From CAIMZW01 sp037133095 (GTDB lineage: Bacteria; Actinomycetota; Actinomycetes; Nanopelagicales; Nanopelagicaceae): DNA of 64,000 nucleotides. Made by a program: the position numbers and the translations under genes. The notes below the pieces were generated by a model that saw only the letters and a program-made list of their open reading frames with translations, was not told the DNA's origin and ran no database searches. The DNA lies in assembly GCA_037133095.1 (NCBI GenBank), contig JBAXOT010000006.1, forward strand, positions 1-64,000, read 5' to 3'. This document shows positions 44,298 through 53,672 of the stretch, piece after piece (positions within the stretch are counted from its first letter, which is position 1; the number at the start of each line of letters is the position of its first letter).

Positions 44298-45769
44298 TCT
44301 TGAACCTCAGATTCTTTACTCAGCTTCTTCATCAATGAATCGATCTCCTCCGACAAACCTGGCATGCCATTCTTTGCTAAACCTGCAACTTGAAGGGTCC
44401 CATCAAGTTTTACCCAAATCCTACGTTGGCGAGTGAAGAGCGAAATCAACAAACCTAGAACCGCGAATATCGCTCCGAACAGCGCGTACATCTTCCCTGG
44501 GTCATCGACAATCTGAAGATTGACCCACGATTTCCACCCATCGAAAGTGATTGTGCCTTTGCCAAAGTTATAGCTCTGATGCAGTTCTAATACTTTGAGC
44601 CCTAATCGTGTCATCTTTGAAGTATCAATGCGGTAGACAGATTGGGGTACTCCGGTATCCAAACCGAGATTACCTTGCCAAACCGAGAAGAGCAGGCGAG
44701 GGTCAAGTACTTCGGGGTATGCGGAAAATGCGCCTCGACTTGCAGAACGATCAGCGGTGGGCAGAAAACTAGCGACAAAGCCAATCTGCGGTTTCATATC
44801 TGGAACTTTGATTGCACCAGTCGACGTCAAATTCGCATCTTGGGGCAAAAATGGCACTGCTCCTTGGAAGATCAATTTTCCACTGCCATCTCGAACTGTG
44901 ACAACGGGCGAATAACCATTTGCCTGAAGATAGATCTTTGTACTGCCAAAAGTGAGTGGCGAATTTACTTTGATGATATGCGTCGCAGGCTTGGCACCTA
45001 CTGGGTTAGAAGTTTTAACGGTCAAGACATAATCCAAGGGTGCATTGGTCGCAGGATCATAAGTCGCACGAAAATCTTTAACAGTTAATGCGAATGGTCG
45101 CAGCGATCCTTCCGATTGAAATTTACCGAATGCAAGATTGTCGTAGGAAGTTGGGGTATTGATAAATCGATCCCCAACGTTCAATATCGTTTCGCCCTTA
45201 GAACCGAAGAGTGAGCCGACTCCGACCGCAACCAAGATCAAGAGCAAAGAGAGATGAAAAAGTAAATTTCCTGTTTCACGAAGGAAGCCTTTTTCAGCGG
45301 ATATCGAAGTGGGTTCACGACGAATTCGAAAATGGTGTTTTTTCAACCAGGCCTGCGCCTCGTCAAGCACCGACTCTTCATCGGATCGAACTTCGTGAAA
45401 GAACTCCATCCGATTCAAGAATTTTGGAGTTAAAGGCGGTTTAGCGCCGATAGCTTTGAGATGAGACAGTGTTCGTGGCAACACGCAGCCAACTAGAGAG
45501 ATAAAAAGTAATAAATAGATTGCGCTAAACCAGGGCGAACTATAAACATCGAAGAGTTTGAACCGATCCAACCAAGGTGCCATACCGGGGTTATTCGCAT
45601 AAAACTCTTGCACCTTCATCGGATTCTGATTGCGCTGCGGGAAAATCGATCCGGGAATTGCCGCAACACCCAGAAGCAAGAGCAGGATTAACGCGATGCG
45701 CATGCTGGTGAGTTGGCGCCAGATCCATCGGAGAAAGCCCAGCGTCTCGAGTTCGTTAACTTCGCTCAT
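44294..45769 (-). CDS. resB: Cytochrome c biogenesis protein ResB (Ccs1)
   Basis: A 491-residue membrane protein that partners CcsB in delivering haem to apocytochrome c outside the membrane. It has three N-terminal helices (one near residue 25, a pair around 80 and 170), a large extracytoplasmic domain (about 195-425) and one C-terminal helix. The signatures FPQRNQNPMKVQEF and YSSPWFSAIYLLLFISLVGC are typical. It abuts ccdA on the same strand. Confidence 0.93.
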   Translation of the reverse strand: MSEVNELETLGFLRWIWRQLTSMRIALILLLLLGVAAIPGSIFPQRNQNPMKVQEFYANNPGMAPWLDRFKLFDVYSSPWFSAIYLLLFISLVGCVLPRTLSHLKAIGAKPPLTPKFLNRMEFFHEVRSDEESVLDEAQAWLKKHHFRIRREPTSISAEKGFLRETGNLLFHLSLLLILVAVGVGSLFGSKGETILNVGDRFINTPTSYDNLAFGKFQSEGSLRPFALTVKDFRATYDPATNAPLDYVLTVKTSNPVGAKPATHIIKVNSPLTFGSTKIYLQANGYSPVVTVRDGSGKLIFQGAVPFLPQDANLTSTGAIKVPDMKPQIGFVASFLPTADRSASRGAFSAYPEVLDPRLLFSVWQGNLGLDTGVPQSVYRIDTSKMTRLGLKVLELHQSYNFGKGTITFDGWKSWVNLQIVDDPGKMYALFGAIFAVLGLLISLFTRQRRIWVKLDGTLQVAGLAKNGMPGLSEEIDSLMKKLSKESEVQE

Positions 45770-46501
45770 TTATAGCACCGGGATAAAGCCAGATATGAGA
45801 TTACGGATGTTAATCATGACTTGATTCCACATTTGGGTGACTTGAAGGATTCCAATAATGATCAGAAAAATTCCACCAAACTTTGTTAAGAGATTGCCGC
45901 GCCGGGAAATTGCCCGCCGAAGTTTCTGCGACTGGTCGAAGAAGAACCCGACGGCAATAAAAGGTACGCCTAATCCGATGCAATATGCGATGCTCAGGAT
46001 GGCACCACGAAGCGCACTGGAACTTTGAAATGAGAGCGCCTGAACCGCACCTAAAGTTGGACCAATGCAAGGCGTCCAACCGATGCCGAAGAGAAAGCCC
46101 AAAATCGGTGCCCCGACCAAGCCAGCCTTAATCTTCCATTGCGGCTTAAAGGATCGATAGAACCTTTGATTAAATAGGAAAACAACGCCCATGGCAACGG
46201 TGAGTAAGCCGAAGACAATGGATATCCAGGTCGAGTGGCTATTTATGGTGGCGCCAAGCGTGCCAAATAGCGCGCCATAGGAGATGAAGAGCGCTGAGAA
46301 TCCAAGCACGAAGAGGAGAGAACCCAGCGCAGTTCGGCCCCGAGTTCGTACTTCCGTCATGCCCGCCGCGTAAGAGAGATAACCGGGGACTAATGGAATG
46401 ACACAAGGAGAGAAAAAAGAGATAAGACCGGCGAGGAGGGCGACGACAATGGCCGAAATCAAATTGCCATCGAAGACTTGATTGACAAAGAAATTACGCA
46501 T
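45770..46501 (-). CDS. ccdA: Cytochrome c biogenesis protein CcdA
   Basis: A 243-residue thiol-disulfide carrier with six helices that passes reductant across the membrane to the ResA-like protein. The two redox Cys lie in FFSPCVIPLVPGYLSYAAG (helix 1) and IGWTPCIGPTLGA (helix 4), the conserved CcdA positions. It overlaps the upstream resA-like gene by 8 nt. Confidence 0.95.
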   Translation of the reverse strand: MRNFFVNQVFDGNLISAIVVALLAGLISFFSPCVIPLVPGYLSYAAGMTEVRTRGRTALGSLLFVLGFSALFISYGALFGTLGATINSHSTWISIVFGLLTVAMGVVFLFNQRFYRSFKPQWKIKAGLVGAPILGFLFGIGWTPCIGPTLGAVQALSFQSSSALRGAILSIAYCIGLGVPFIAVGFFFDQSQKLRRAISRRGNLLTKFGGIFLIIIGILQVTQMWNQVMINIRNLISGFIPVL

Positions 46502-47063
46502 GACGTGGATCCTTGATCACTTTATCGAGCAAATCGCGCAACAACCCAACGGATAACTCGCCGCTGATTCGTGCCGCGACGTAGCCTGCAGAATCAATGA
46601 TCAAAGTTGTAGGAATCGCATTAGCAGTCAAGGTGCCACGAAAACTTGTGAGGATCGAATCATCAGTAAAGGTGGGATAAGTGAGGCCAAAGCGCGCAAC
46701 AAAACTCTGCGCCGCGGAGATGTTGTCCCTGGTGAGAATCCCGGCGAATTGCACGTTTGGATATTTTTGGGAGAAGTCTTGAATAACTGGCGCCTCGGCT
46801 CGGCAGGGGGAGCACCAAGAAGCCCACACATTAATGACGCTAACTTTCGAACTGACGAGCGTCTGTGTTGAACCATCAAGAACTTTGCCAGAGATAACTG
46901 GGGCTGGCTTTCGATCACTTGCCTTGATGTATACCGCCGCACCATTTCCCGATACAAAGGAATTTTCATTTGCCTTGGATAACCCGCCGGTACACCCGGT
47001 GAGAACCACCAGACAGGTGCTTGCGATAGCCAAGAATTTGAGGTGCAGGAGAGTTGGCTTCAT
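46494..47063 (-). CDS. Thioredoxin-like lipoprotein (ResA/TlpA type)
   Basis: A 189-residue extracytoplasmic thiol reductase. The N-terminus has a lipobox (VVLTGC, Cys about residue 23), so it should be membrane-anchored. The thioredoxin fold shows the active site WASWCSPCRAEAP and the cis-Pro in NAIPTTLIID. It keeps apocytochrome c Cys residues reduced, using electrons from CcdA. It overlaps the phosphatase gene by 4 nt and ccdA by 8 nt. Confidence 0.92.
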   Translation of the reverse strand: MKPTLLHLKFLAIASTCLVVLTGCTGGLSKANENSFVSGNGAAVYIKASDRKPAPVISGKVLDGSTQTLVSSKVSVINVWASWCSPCRAEAPVIQDFSQKYPNVQFAGILTRDNISAAQSFVARFGLTYPTFTDDSILTSFRGTLTANAIPTTLIIDSAGYVAARISGELSVGLLRDLLDKVIKDPRHA

Positions 47064-47680
47064 GAACGAGGCAACAAATGTTTTGCCGGTTCGTTGTAAT
47101 AAGTATCAGCAATCATTCCTTCATCATCTAGAACAAAACTCGTTACCGATGCCAAGGTGCATTCGCGTTTACGAGGATCATGCAACATTGGTCGACCTTC
47201 AACGGCTGATCGAAGAATCCAAATCGGCAGTTGGTGCGAGACTGCAATGGCATCTTTCCCGCCGGCAGCATCCCGCGCCGCGAAGAGGGAGGCCAACATT
47301 CGACTCACTTGCTCGTCGTACGGTTCGCCCCAAGAAGGTCGCCATGGATTCCACAAATGCCGCCATGCTTTGGGATGTTTCAGAACTCCACTGCCAAGTT
47401 CAAACTTCTGCCCTTCAAAAACATTGGCCGCCTCGATGAGGCGAGGTTCGGTTGTAATCGGCAAGTTGTGAGCCTGGGCCAGTGGGCTGGCCGTTTCTTG
47501 TGCCCGTTGCAATGGCGAGGCGAAAACGGCGCCTAAATCCAGCGATCGGGACCATTCGGCGACGACGGCAGCCATCTCTTGGCCTCGGTTGGACAACCGC
47601 CAACCAGGTTGGCGCCCGTAGAGAATCTTCTCCGGATTTTCGACTTCGCCGTGGCGCAGAAAATGAACGGTATTCCCCAT
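47060..47680 (-). CDS. Histidine phosphatase family protein
   Basis: A 206-residue member of the phosphoglycerate-mutase-like superfamily. The catalytic motif FLRHGEVENP is at residues 8-17, with SPLQRAQETA near residue 56 and the second catalytic His in AVSHQLPIW. In actinobacteria a phosphatase of this type often starts the resA-ccdA-resB-ccsB operon, as it does here. Substrate unknown. Confidence 0.9.
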   Translation of the reverse strand: MGNTVHFLRHGEVENPEKILYGRQPGWRLSNRGQEMAAVVAEWSRSLDLGAVFASPLQRAQETASPLAQAHNLPITTEPRLIEAANVFEGQKFELGSGVLKHPKAWRHLWNPWRPSWGEPYDEQVSRMLASLFAARDAAGGKDAIAVSHQLPIWILRSAVEGRPMLHDPRKRECTLASVTSFVLDDEGMIADTYYNEPAKHLLPRS

Positions 47681-47730
47681 GAGGCAAGCATAAACGAGCC
47701 CTGCCTTCTCGGCTTCGCTAAGGTTGGCAC

Positions 47731-48501
47731 ATGGCGGCGAACCAAAAGCGGGTTGCCTTCTTTGATGTCGACAACACCATCCTTCGAGGGTCGAGTCTGT
47801 TCTTTATGGGACGAGGCATGTATCAAAGGGGCTTCTTCAGCAAAAAAGATATCTCTGCCTTTGTGCTGGCCAATGTTCGCTATCGGATGACTGGCAAAGA
47901 GAATCCGGAAGAGATTGCCAAATACCAGCGGGCCGCCTGTGAGTTTATCGAGGGGCACAACGTCAAAGAGATTCAGGCGCTCGGGCTCGAGGTTTACGAC
48001 GAATTCGTCTCCCCCGCACTTTGGCAAGGAACTATTGAAATCGCGAATGAACATTTACTCAAAGGTGAGGAAGTCTGGCTGGTGACGGCAACGCCCTTAG
48101 AGTTGGCTGAGTTAATAGCCCAGAGATTGGGCTTTACCGGCGCCCTGGGAACCAAGGCCGAAGCCTGCAATGGGATTTACACCGGGAAAATGATCGGCAA
48201 TCTGCTCCATGGCAAAGAGAAGGTAGTAGCAATCACCGAGCTCGCCGCCCGAGAGAACATCGATTTAGCAAATTCCTACGCATACTCAGATAGCCACCAT
48301 GACATCCCACTGCTCGAAGCCGTTGGGCATCCCCGAGCTATCAATCCAGATACCTTGCTCCAAATTCGGGCAATCCGAGACAACTGGCCAATCCACGATT
48401 TTCGTCGGTTTCGGGCGCTCACCCACTTTGCTGGTCCGATTGTTGGTCGACTGGGGGCCCTCACCACTTTAATTTCACCTCGCAATTGGGGGCGGCGCTA
48501 G
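47731..48501 (+). CDS. HAD-superfamily IB hydrolase (SerB-like)
   Basis: A 256-residue phosphatase. Motif I is FFDVDNTILRGSS (nucleophile Asp), motif II VTATPLEL, and motif IV YSDSHHDIPLLEAVG. The group includes phosphoserine phosphatase and lipid-linked or acyl-phosphate phosphatases; the C-terminal helices fit the actinobacterial HAD-IB group. It is divergent from the histidine phosphatase gene with 50 bases between them. Substrate unknown. Confidence 0.88.
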   Translation: MAANQKRVAFFDVDNTILRGSSLFFMGRGMYQRGFFSKKDISAFVLANVRYRMTGKENPEEIAKYQRAACEFIEGHNVKEIQALGLEVYDEFVSPALWQGTIEIANEHLLKGEEVWLVTATPLELAELIAQRLGFTGALGTKAEACNGIYTGKMIGNLLHGKEKVVAITELAARENIDLANSYAYSDSHHDIPLLEAVGHPRAINPDTLLQIRAIRDNWPIHDFRRFRALTHFAGPIVGRLGALTTLISPRNWGRR

Positions 48502-48525
48502 TTTCATCGGTAATGTAGACCAGTT

Positions 48526-50682
48526 ATGTCTACCCCTTCCTTCACCGACGAGCTGCGCTCTCGTGACGATGCCCAAATCGCACAACTATTTCTTGCGCGC
48601 CCAGACCTCATTACCCCGGTGCCCACTGACTTGGCGGCGCTCGCGGCCCGGGCAAATTCAGTACCCAGTTTGATTAGAGCTCTCGAGGCGCTCAATCGCT
48701 GGCAACATGACATTCTCATTGCAGCAAGTTCACTCTCCGAACCTTTTACCCGCGCCGAACTTGTGGCGATCACGGCGACACCGGCTGCAGAATCGCTGAC
48801 GGAATTGTGGAGCCGCGCCTTGGTCTATCGCGATGGCGAGAGTTATCGGTTGCCGGGCAATTTACGAAATATGTTAGGAGAGGAGCCTGCCGGGCTCGGA
48901 CCATTTGCACCAATGCGCGTTGATTTTTCCGCGCTCGAGCGCGCGCCAAAGAATTCAACCGAAGTGCTCTCTCGTTTGATGTGGGGACCGCCTCGCGGTC
49001 AAGTAGCCGCCATCAAGAAGCCGGGTCCGGCAATTGAATGGCTGTTGGAACATCACTTTCTCTTGCCCGTCGATTCCCAAACTGTGGTTTTGCCACGTCA
49101 GGTCGCGATGCACTTACGAAATGGCAAAATTTTTCAAGAACTAGTTTTTACCTCCCCTGAAGTAACTGGGACAAAACGTAAACAAAAAGATGTGAACCGA
49201 GCTGCCATTGCAAATATCTCAACTTTTTTGCGGTGGATAGAGGAACTCGCCCATAACTGGTCGGATGAACCTCCCGTTGCGCTGCGTTCTGGCGGACTTG
49301 GTGTTCGAGATCTAAAGCGCTCTGCCGAACACCTAGGTGTATCTGAAATTTGCGCAGGCTTTGTGGCTGAAGTGCTGTATTTGGCGGGGTTGGTAGTTAT
49401 CGATACTGATGATCACATCCTTCCCACCACTACCTTCGACATCTGGCTGACCAAGAGTGCGGAAGAACGTTGGTACGGCTTGGTAACGCTTTGGCTGGAG
49501 ACTTCGCGAGTCAGCGGGCTCATCGGTAAAGGCGAGAGCAAAAACATTTCACCACTCGGACCAGAACTTGATCGAACTGGAATTGCCGGAGTTCGAAAGA
49601 CGGTACTCAACGCTCTCAATCGAAATCCCGAAATTGATCCGCGATTGGACACCATCCAAGCAAATTGCCAATGGGTTAGTCCGCAACGATTTAATGCGGA
49701 ATTTGTAGAGTGGACATTGCGCGAAGCCGAGTGGTTAGGTCTGACTGGGCAAGGTGCAATTTCAGAATTTGGATCGGCCTTCATTCAAGGCGAAGATGAT
49801 TTAGGTATCGAAGGGGCGTTGCCAAAACCAGTTGATCACATTTTGATCCAGGCAGATAACAGTGCCATCGCACCAGGACCACTAACCCTCGAAATTTCTA
49901 ACATGATGGGAACCATCGCCGATATTGAAAGCCGTGGCGGCGCTACCGTTTATCGATTCAGCGAAGCCTCGGTTCGTCGTGGTCTTGACCACGGCCACAC
50001 CGGAGATCACATAAAAGATTTCCTCAAGAAAAGTTCTAAGACGCCAATGCCTCAACCGTTGGAATACCTCATTAACGACGTTGCCAAGCGCCATGGCAGG
50101 CTGCGAGTTGGGCAATCGCTCTGTTATTTACGGTGCGAAGACGAAGGTTTGATTCAACAGATCATGCATGACAAGAAATTAGAAAATTTGCGTCTTCGAA
50201 AATTAGCCCCTCAAGTCATTATCTCCGAACTCGAGATGCACGATGTCATGGCAGGACTCCGAGAATCTGGGTACCTACCCGCATCGGAGAATGCAACTGG
50301 AATCTTGGTTCTGCAACCAGCATCCCGACGCGCTAAATCCAGACCGAGACCACCCCGAATTTATTCGGAAAACGGTAAACCTAGTGAAGTACTCATCGCC
50401 TCTGCGGTTCGCGCCTTACGCGCCGGTGAGAAGGCAAGTGCTCACAAGCCCCGCGAGATACCGCGCACCACAGCAAATGAGACTCTTGATTTGCTGCACC
50501 AATATATTGAAGAACAGGCCAGTCTGACGATTGGCTACGCCGATACCAATGGTGGCGTCTCCAATAGATTGATCGACCCGATTTCGATTTCGTTAGGAAC
50601 TTTGTTAGCCCGCGATCATGCCACTGGCGAGATGGCCTATTTTAGAATTCCCCGTATCACAGGCGTAAGCCCGGCCCAATGA
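48526..50682 (+). CDS. Helicase-associated domain protein, Rv0862c-like
   Basis: A 718-residue protein with an N-terminal helical/winged-helix region (about 1-130) and a C-terminal half containing the XPB/Ssl2-associated domain (around PVDHILIQADNSAIAPGPL, then the GATVYRFSEASVRRGLDHG segment). The end resembles a small WYL-like module (LTIGYADTNGGVSNRLIDP). No Walker motifs are visible, so it is not itself a helicase. The mycobacterial homologue Rv0862c neighbours XPB (Rv0861c), and XPB is two genes downstream here. Probably DNA-repair related. Confidence 0.82.
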   Translation: MSTPSFTDELRSRDDAQIAQLFLARPDLITPVPTDLAALAARANSVPSLIRALEALNRWQHDILIAASSLSEPFTRAELVAITATPAAESLTELWSRALVYRDGESYRLPGNLRNMLGEEPAGLGPFAPMRVDFSALERAPKNSTEVLSRLMWGPPRGQVAAIKKPGPAIEWLLEHHFLLPVDSQTVVLPRQVAMHLRNGKIFQELVFTSPEVTGTKRKQKDVNRAAIANISTFLRWIEELAHNWSDEPPVALRSGGLGVRDLKRSAEHLGVSEICAGFVAEVLYLAGLVVIDTDDHILPTTTFDIWLTKSAEERWYGLVTLWLETSRVSGLIGKGESKNISPLGPELDRTGIAGVRKTVLNALNRNPEIDPRLDTIQANCQWVSPQRFNAEFVEWTLREAEWLGLTGQGAISEFGSAFIQGEDDLGIEGALPKPVDHILIQADNSAIAPGPLTLEISNMMGTIADIESRGGATVYRFSEASVRRGLDHGHTGDHIKDFLKKSSKTPMPQPLEYLINDVAKRHGRLRVGQSLCYLRCEDEGLIQQIMHDKKLENLRLRKLAPQVIISELEMHDVMAGLRESGYLPASENATGILVLQPASRRAKSRPRPPRIYSENGKPSEVLIASAVRALRAGEKASAHKPREIPRTTANETLDLLHQYIEEQASLTIGYADTNGGVSNRLIDPISISLGTLLARDHATGEMAYFRIPRITGVSPAQ

Positions 50683-51797
50683 GCGCCCCAGATCAGAGCG
50701 AGATACGGCAGACTTCATCTGTGACTTTTCTTGCCGATCTCAAATCACTCATCGAATGTGAGTCGCCTACTGAAGATTTGGCCGCTTGTGAAAAGGTGAT
50801 TCACCTGGCCATCGAGATTGCCAACCGTCAGTTGCCAATTACGGCCAACCTGCACCAAGAGAACGGTCGGCCAGTTTTTTGGTGGGGAAGTCAAACTCCC
50901 AAAGTGCTACTCCTTGCTCATTTGGATACTGTCTGGCCCCATGGCTCGTTCGAGCCGATATGGCAGGTCGAAGACGATGTCATCCGAGGTCCGGGTGTCT
51001 TTGATATGAAGGCGGGATTCCTCCAGGCGCTGTACGCCATAAAGAATTTGCCAGGGTGTGAGACCGACGTTGCACTTGTTGCCACCACCGATGAGGAAGT
51101 TGGCAGCCAAACTTCACGAGATCTCATACAGCGATTGGCGAAAGGCGCCGAAGCAGTTCTGGTTTTGGAATCTTCGCTCGACGGAAAAGTTAAGACCGCC
51201 CGAAAGGGAACCGCGATGTACCAAGTTACTGTTCATGGTCGCGCGGCGCATGCCGGTTTAGAGCCAGAAAAGGGAATTAATACCACGGTGGAAATCGCCC
51301 GATTAATTCTCCAGATCACCGGGTTAGCCGACTCTGAATCCGGCACCACAGTTGTTCCAACTTTGTTGCAATCGGGCACTTCCACAAATACTGTGCCGGC
51401 TCAGGCAACGTTGCACCTCGATATTCGATCTTTCTCGATGGCCGAGCTAGAGCGAGTCGATCTGGCTATTAATTCTTTAACCCCCACCGATCTTGGCGCA
51501 ACCTTGGAAATTACAGGGGGAATTAACCGGCCACCATTGGAAGCGATGGCCACCAAAGAGTTGTATGACAAGTTAGAACTGGTTGCCCAAGCAATAGGAG
51601 CACCACCACTCGGCCATGCAGCCGTAGGTGGCGCCAGCGATGGAAATTTTGCCGCCGCAGTAGGAGCCAAAACTCTGGATGGTTTGGGTGCGGTCGGAGC
51701 CGGAGCCCACGCCGACCACGAACATGTACTACTGTCGACGATTGCTCCCAGAATCGAACTACTAACTGCTTTCATTAAGGAACTCATTCGTGACTGA
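50679..51797 (+). CDS. M20 family metallopeptidase (carboxypeptidase G2-like)
   Basis: A 372-residue zinc peptidase. Metal and catalytic positions are seen in LLAHLDTVWPHG, GPGVFDMKAG, TTDEEVGS (catalytic Glu then ligand Glu), and the C-terminal HADHEHV. The dimerisation domain is near residues 175-290 (HGRAAHAGLEPEKGIN). Members remove C-terminal Glu or act on amino acid conjugates; the substrate here is unknown. It overlaps the flanking genes by 4 and 8 nt. Confidence 0.9.
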   Translation: MSAPDQSEIRQTSSVTFLADLKSLIECESPTEDLAACEKVIHLAIEIANRQLPITANLHQENGRPVFWWGSQTPKVLLLAHLDTVWPHGSFEPIWQVEDDVIRGPGVFDMKAGFLQALYAIKNLPGCETDVALVATTDEEVGSQTSRDLIQRLAKGAEAVLVLESSLDGKVKTARKGTAMYQVTVHGRAAHAGLEPEKGINTTVEIARLILQITGLADSESGTTVVPTLLQSGTSTNTVPAQATLHLDIRSFSMAELERVDLAINSLTPTDLGATLEITGGINRPPLEAMATKELYDKLELVAQAIGAPPLGHAAVGGASDGNFAAAVGAKTLDGLGAVGAGAHADHEHVLLSTIAPRIELLTAFIKELIRD

Positions 51798-53436
51798 TGG
51801 CCCGTTGATCGTCCAAAGCGATAAAACTCTTCTTCTCGATATCGATCATCCACTCTCCGACGAATGTCGACGCTCCATCGCTGCATTTGCGGAACTTGAA
51901 AAATCTCCAGAGCACATCCATACCTACCGCTTGACGCCACTTGGACTGTGGAATGCCCGCGCGGCAGGTCATGATGCTGAACAAGTTATCGACACTTTAC
52001 TTAAGTACTCACGGTACGCCGTGCCCCATTCACTTCTTGTCGATGTAGCAGAGACTATGTCCCGCTATGGTCGGCTTCGTCTTGAAGCGCATCCAGTCCA
52101 TGGTCTGATTCTTGCTTCGATAGATCCTGCGGTGCTCCGTGAAGTTACGCGCGGAAAAAAGATTGCTCCAATGCTCGGAATGCAACTGGATGATGAAACT
52201 ATTGTGGTTCACCCCGGTCAACGCGGATTCCTCAAGCAAGCACTCTTGAAGTTGGGTTGGCCAGCGGAGGATTTTGCGGGCTATGTCGACGGTGAACATC
52301 ACGAAATTGCTCTCAAACAAGAAGGATGGTCGATCCGGCGGTACCAGGAACTTGCAGCCGAAGGATTTTGGCATGGTGGCTCTGGCGTAGTCGTGCTTCC
52401 TTGCGGCGCCGGCAAGACCATTGTCGGGGCAGCTGCAATGGCACATGCAAAAGCAACAACCTTGATTTTGGTAACTAATACCGTTGCAGCCCGACAATGG
52501 CGCGACGAGTTACTGCGCCGCACCACCTTGCATGAAGATGAGATCGGCGAATACTCCGGTGCAAAGAAGGAGATCCGTCCCGTCACTATCGCCACCTATC
52601 AGGTAATGACGACGCGTAAACAAGGTCTCTATGCTCATCTTGACCTTTTTGATGCGATCGATTGGGGGCTAATTATTTATGATGAAGTGCATCTATTACC
52701 TGCTCCGATATTTCGCTTTACGGCTGATATCCAATCCAGACGCCGCCTTGGTTTGACCGCAACCTTGGTTCGCGAAGATGGCATGGAAGGTGAAGTCTTC
52801 TCTCTCATTGGACCGAAGCGATATGACGTTCCGTGGAAAGAGATCGAAGCGCAGGGCTACATCGCCCCAGCAGATTGCGTCGAAGTGCGAGTTACTTTGA
52901 CTGAAGCCGAACGACTTAATTACGCAACCGCCGAACCTGAAGAGCGATACCGATTTTGCGCCACCACAGCGACAAAGAGAAAGGTCGCGATTGCATTAGC
53001 CCATCAACATAAAGACGATCAGGTTCTCATCATCGGCCAATACCTTGATCAGCTAGATGCGCTCGGGGAAGAGTTAGGTGTCCCAGTTATCAAGGGTGAT
53101 ACGCCAGTTAAAGAACGAGAGCGCCTTTTTAATCTTTATCGTGCAGGTGAAATCAAATGTTTGGTGGTCTCTAAGGTGGCCAACTTCTCGATTGATTTAC
53201 CTGAGGCAACTATCGCAATTCAGGTCTCGGGAACATTCGGATCCCGTCAAGAAGAAGCCCAGAGGCTAGGTCGAATTCTTCGCCCTAAAGCAGATGGTCG
53301 TGGGGCTCGGTTTTACTCCATCGTTGCTCGAGACACAATCGATCAAGACTTTGCGCAAAATCGCCAGAGATTCCTGGCCGAGCAAGGTTATGCATATCGG
53401 ATTATTGATGCCGACGATGTGCTAAATCAAAGCTGA
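51790..53436 (+). CDS. XPB-type DNA repair helicase
   Basis: A 548-residue SF2 DNA helicase like mycobacterial XPB (Rv0861c). The N-terminal damage-recognition-like domain (about 1-170) is followed by the Walker A GVVVLPCGAGKTIV, the DEVH box (IYDEVHLLPAP), LGLTATLVREDG (motif III) and the C-terminal motif VI QEEAQRLGRILRPK. It unwinds DNA with 3'-5' polarity in characterised relatives. It begins with GTG within the M20 gene and overlaps the glutaredoxin-like gene by 10 nt at its end. Confidence 0.94.
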   Translation: MTDGPLIVQSDKTLLLDIDHPLSDECRRSIAAFAELEKSPEHIHTYRLTPLGLWNARAAGHDAEQVIDTLLKYSRYAVPHSLLVDVAETMSRYGRLRLEAHPVHGLILASIDPAVLREVTRGKKIAPMLGMQLDDETIVVHPGQRGFLKQALLKLGWPAEDFAGYVDGEHHEIALKQEGWSIRRYQELAAEGFWHGGSGVVVLPCGAGKTIVGAAAMAHAKATTLILVTNTVAARQWRDELLRRTTLHEDEIGEYSGAKKEIRPVTIATYQVMTTRKQGLYAHLDLFDAIDWGLIIYDEVHLLPAPIFRFTADIQSRRRLGLTATLVREDGMEGEVFSLIGPKRYDVPWKEIEAQGYIAPADCVEVRVTLTEAERLNYATAEPEERYRFCATTATKRKVAIALAHQHKDDQVLIIGQYLDQLDALGEELGVPVIKGDTPVKERERLFNLYRAGEIKCLVVSKVANFSIDLPEATIAIQVSGTFGSRQEEAQRLGRILRPKADGRGARFYSIVARDTIDQDFAQNRQRFLAEQGYAYRIIDADDVLNQS

Positions 53437-53672
53437 GCAATAGCTTTTTTAAATCGTTCTGGATTTACGCGCCAAAAATCATGCGGTTGCTCGTCAATGA
53501 GAATAACCGGAATCGATTCACCATATTTTCGTTCGAGTTCTACATTGCCATCTATGAGTCGAACCTCAATTGAAAAATCGTTTGGGCTCTCTTTCTGAAT
53601 CTCTTCTAGGGCTGCAATCGCATCGTGGCAAAGATGACAGCCGGTGCGAGAATAAATTGCTACCGAGATCAC
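53427..53672 (-). CDS. Glutaredoxin-like protein
   Basis: An 81-residue thioredoxin-fold protein (DUF836/glutaredoxin 2-like). The redox motif is SRTGCHLCHDA, with the cis-Pro in SIPVILID. It probably reduces disulfides, with an unknown partner. The GTG at 53672 overlaps the stop of the flavin oxidase gene as GTGA, so the two are translationally coupled; the four-residue longer form is less likely. Confidence 0.85.
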   Translation of the reverse strand: MISVAIYSRTGCHLCHDAIAALEEIQKESPNDFSIEVRLIDGNVELERKYGESIPVILIDEQPHDFWRVNPERFKKAIAQL

